Shown in pieces: positions 54,584 through 54,914 of a stretch of 54,914 nt of DNA. The notes beneath the pieces were generated by a model that did not search any database, was not told the DNA's origin, and was given only the letters and a program-made list of their open reading frames with translations. A program made the position numbers and the translations under genes. Each line of letters begins with the position of its first letter. The stretch's first letter is position 1. The DNA is from Ruminimicrobiellum sp045223915. GTDB taxonomy: Bacteria; Elusimicrobiota; Endomicrobiia; Endomicrobiales; Endomicrobiaceae. Where the stretch lies: the NCBI GenBank assembly GCA_045223915.1, contig JBGUZU010000009.1, forward strand, positions 1 through 54,914, given 5' to 3'.

Positions 54584-54634
54584 AAAAAAAGAGTGCTAAA
54601 AAGATTTTTGTCTTTTTAGCACCCTTGCTAAAAG
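54584..54634 (-). terminator. Attenuator-like terminator with competing hairpin upstream of dapF
   Basis: The terminator stem GTGCTAAAAAGA (54593-54604)/TCTTTTTAGCAC (54611-54622) is perfect and followed on the minus strand by T7. The segment TTTTAGCA (54614-54621) can instead pair with TGCTAAAA (54626-54633), which would prevent the terminator. No gene lies between the promoter and this terminator. Confidence 0.75.
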
Positions 54635-54659
54635 TTTGTTGCTGTATTGTTGTGCCTTA

Positions 54660-54688
54660 ATTGTATAACAAAAAAATTTTTTTGTCAA
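54660..54688 (-). promoter_or_regulatory. Sigma-70 promoter of the dapF leader
   Basis: On the minus strand TTGACA (54683-54688) and TACAAT (54660-54665) are 17 bases apart. The transcript would begin about 30 bases before the attenuator. Confidence 0.8.
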
Positions 54689-54692
54689 CTAC

Positions 54693-54773
54693 AAAAATTA
54701 TCGACGATAATTTTTAGTTTGTAGTTTATGGCTTAATGATAACAACGAGATCCCGCATCAAGTACGGGATGAC
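54693..54773. repeat. Hairpin AAAAATTATC-GAC-GATAATTTTT and palindrome P1 copy 4
   Basis: The 10-bp hairpin (54693-54715) is of the same type as those on stop codons. P1 copy 4 (54749-54773) has one uncompensated mismatch. I see no gene in 54529-54914. Confidence 0.75.
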
Positions 54774-54825
54774 AACAAAAAGACAATATACAATGATATA
54801 AAATTAACGACAAAAAGCAGTTCAA

Positions 54826-54914
54826 GGCCTTAAGATTTTAGGTTAGAATGAAGAAACTCAGGAATGAAGTGTATATGGATCCCGTAAGGGCATACTCGAT
54901 TTCCTGAGTTTCAA
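54826..54914 (+). repeat. Nested inverted-repeat element (family N), copy D, cut by the window end
   Basis: It starts GGCCTTAAGATTTTAGG and is nearly identical to copy B (41181-41293) over 89 bases, including the 12-bp inner stem. The right outer arm lies beyond the window. Confidence 0.85.

Noticed and set aside
54584..54688. Lysine riboswitch before dapF
   Set aside because: The leader between promoter and terminator is only about 70 bases, far shorter than the lysine aptamer.

Overview
The window comes from an AT-rich, Gram-negative bacterium. It has an O-antigen ligase-type protein, outer-membrane beta-barrels, a lipoprotein and a class A penicillin-binding protein. Genome style and a by-eye reading of the 16S gene suggest Elusimicrobiota (Endomicrobia-like, possibly gut). 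That placement is a recollection, not a computed phylogeny. Metabolism looks anaerobic: an archaeal-style split glutamate synthase, iron-sulfur class I fumarase, a malic enzyme, a TM1266-type hydrogenase-system regulator and diaminopimelate synthesis through DapL.

Layout. Bases 1-2430 hold the end of a surface-sugar locus and a lipoprotein. Bases 2870-8730 are a leftward rRNA operon (16S, tRNA-Ile, tRNA-Ala, 23S, 5S) with four tandem promoters and a terminator. Bases 8798-12199 are a rightward run: U32 tRNA-hydroxylation protein, a small membrane protein, Smr, a holin-family protein and a tandem HD protein. Then come PBP1A (-), a Kef/TrkA antiporter, glmS and hisH-hisF (+), and an O-antigen ligase and DUF2157/GDYXXLXY pair (-). 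An OMP (+) follows, then a leftward operon lpd-gcvT-secretin-Flp-TadE-TadG. Bases 28370-30598 hold a likely RiPP system. Bases 30778-43886 carry proS, LolA/DUF4412-like secreted proteins, a TM1266-type regulator, polysaccharide deacetylase, polyprenol-kinase-like protein, M50-like protease, OMP, coaX, fumarase, malic enzyme and a PEP/pyruvate-binding protein. Bases 43902-54528 are a nitrogen block: purF, the five-gene glutamate synthase cluster, glnA, dapL and dapF.

Most exciting observation: a 55-codon gene at 30431-30598 (-), too short for usual gene finders. It encodes a peptide in which Cys recurs exactly every nine residues (C21, C30, C39, C48) inside a TGCGM-type repeat. It has a strong promoter, a strong RBS and its own terminator. 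A radical SAM/SPASM enzyme and a TupA-like ATP-grasp protein follow it. This looks like an undescribed ribosomally made, post-translationally modified peptide (RiPP) pathway.

Second layer: the intergenic DNA is full of structured repeats. (a) A family of about 110 bp has nested inverted repeats whose stems change in a compensatory way while the loop, a bulged A and (in three copies) a wobble pair are kept. (b) Hairpins with mostly 3-base loops cap arrays of octamer repeats, and six gene stop codons lie inside or at the edge of such hairpins. (c) Two small palindrome families occur. A promoter, terminator and competing hairpin upstream of dapF look like an attenuator.
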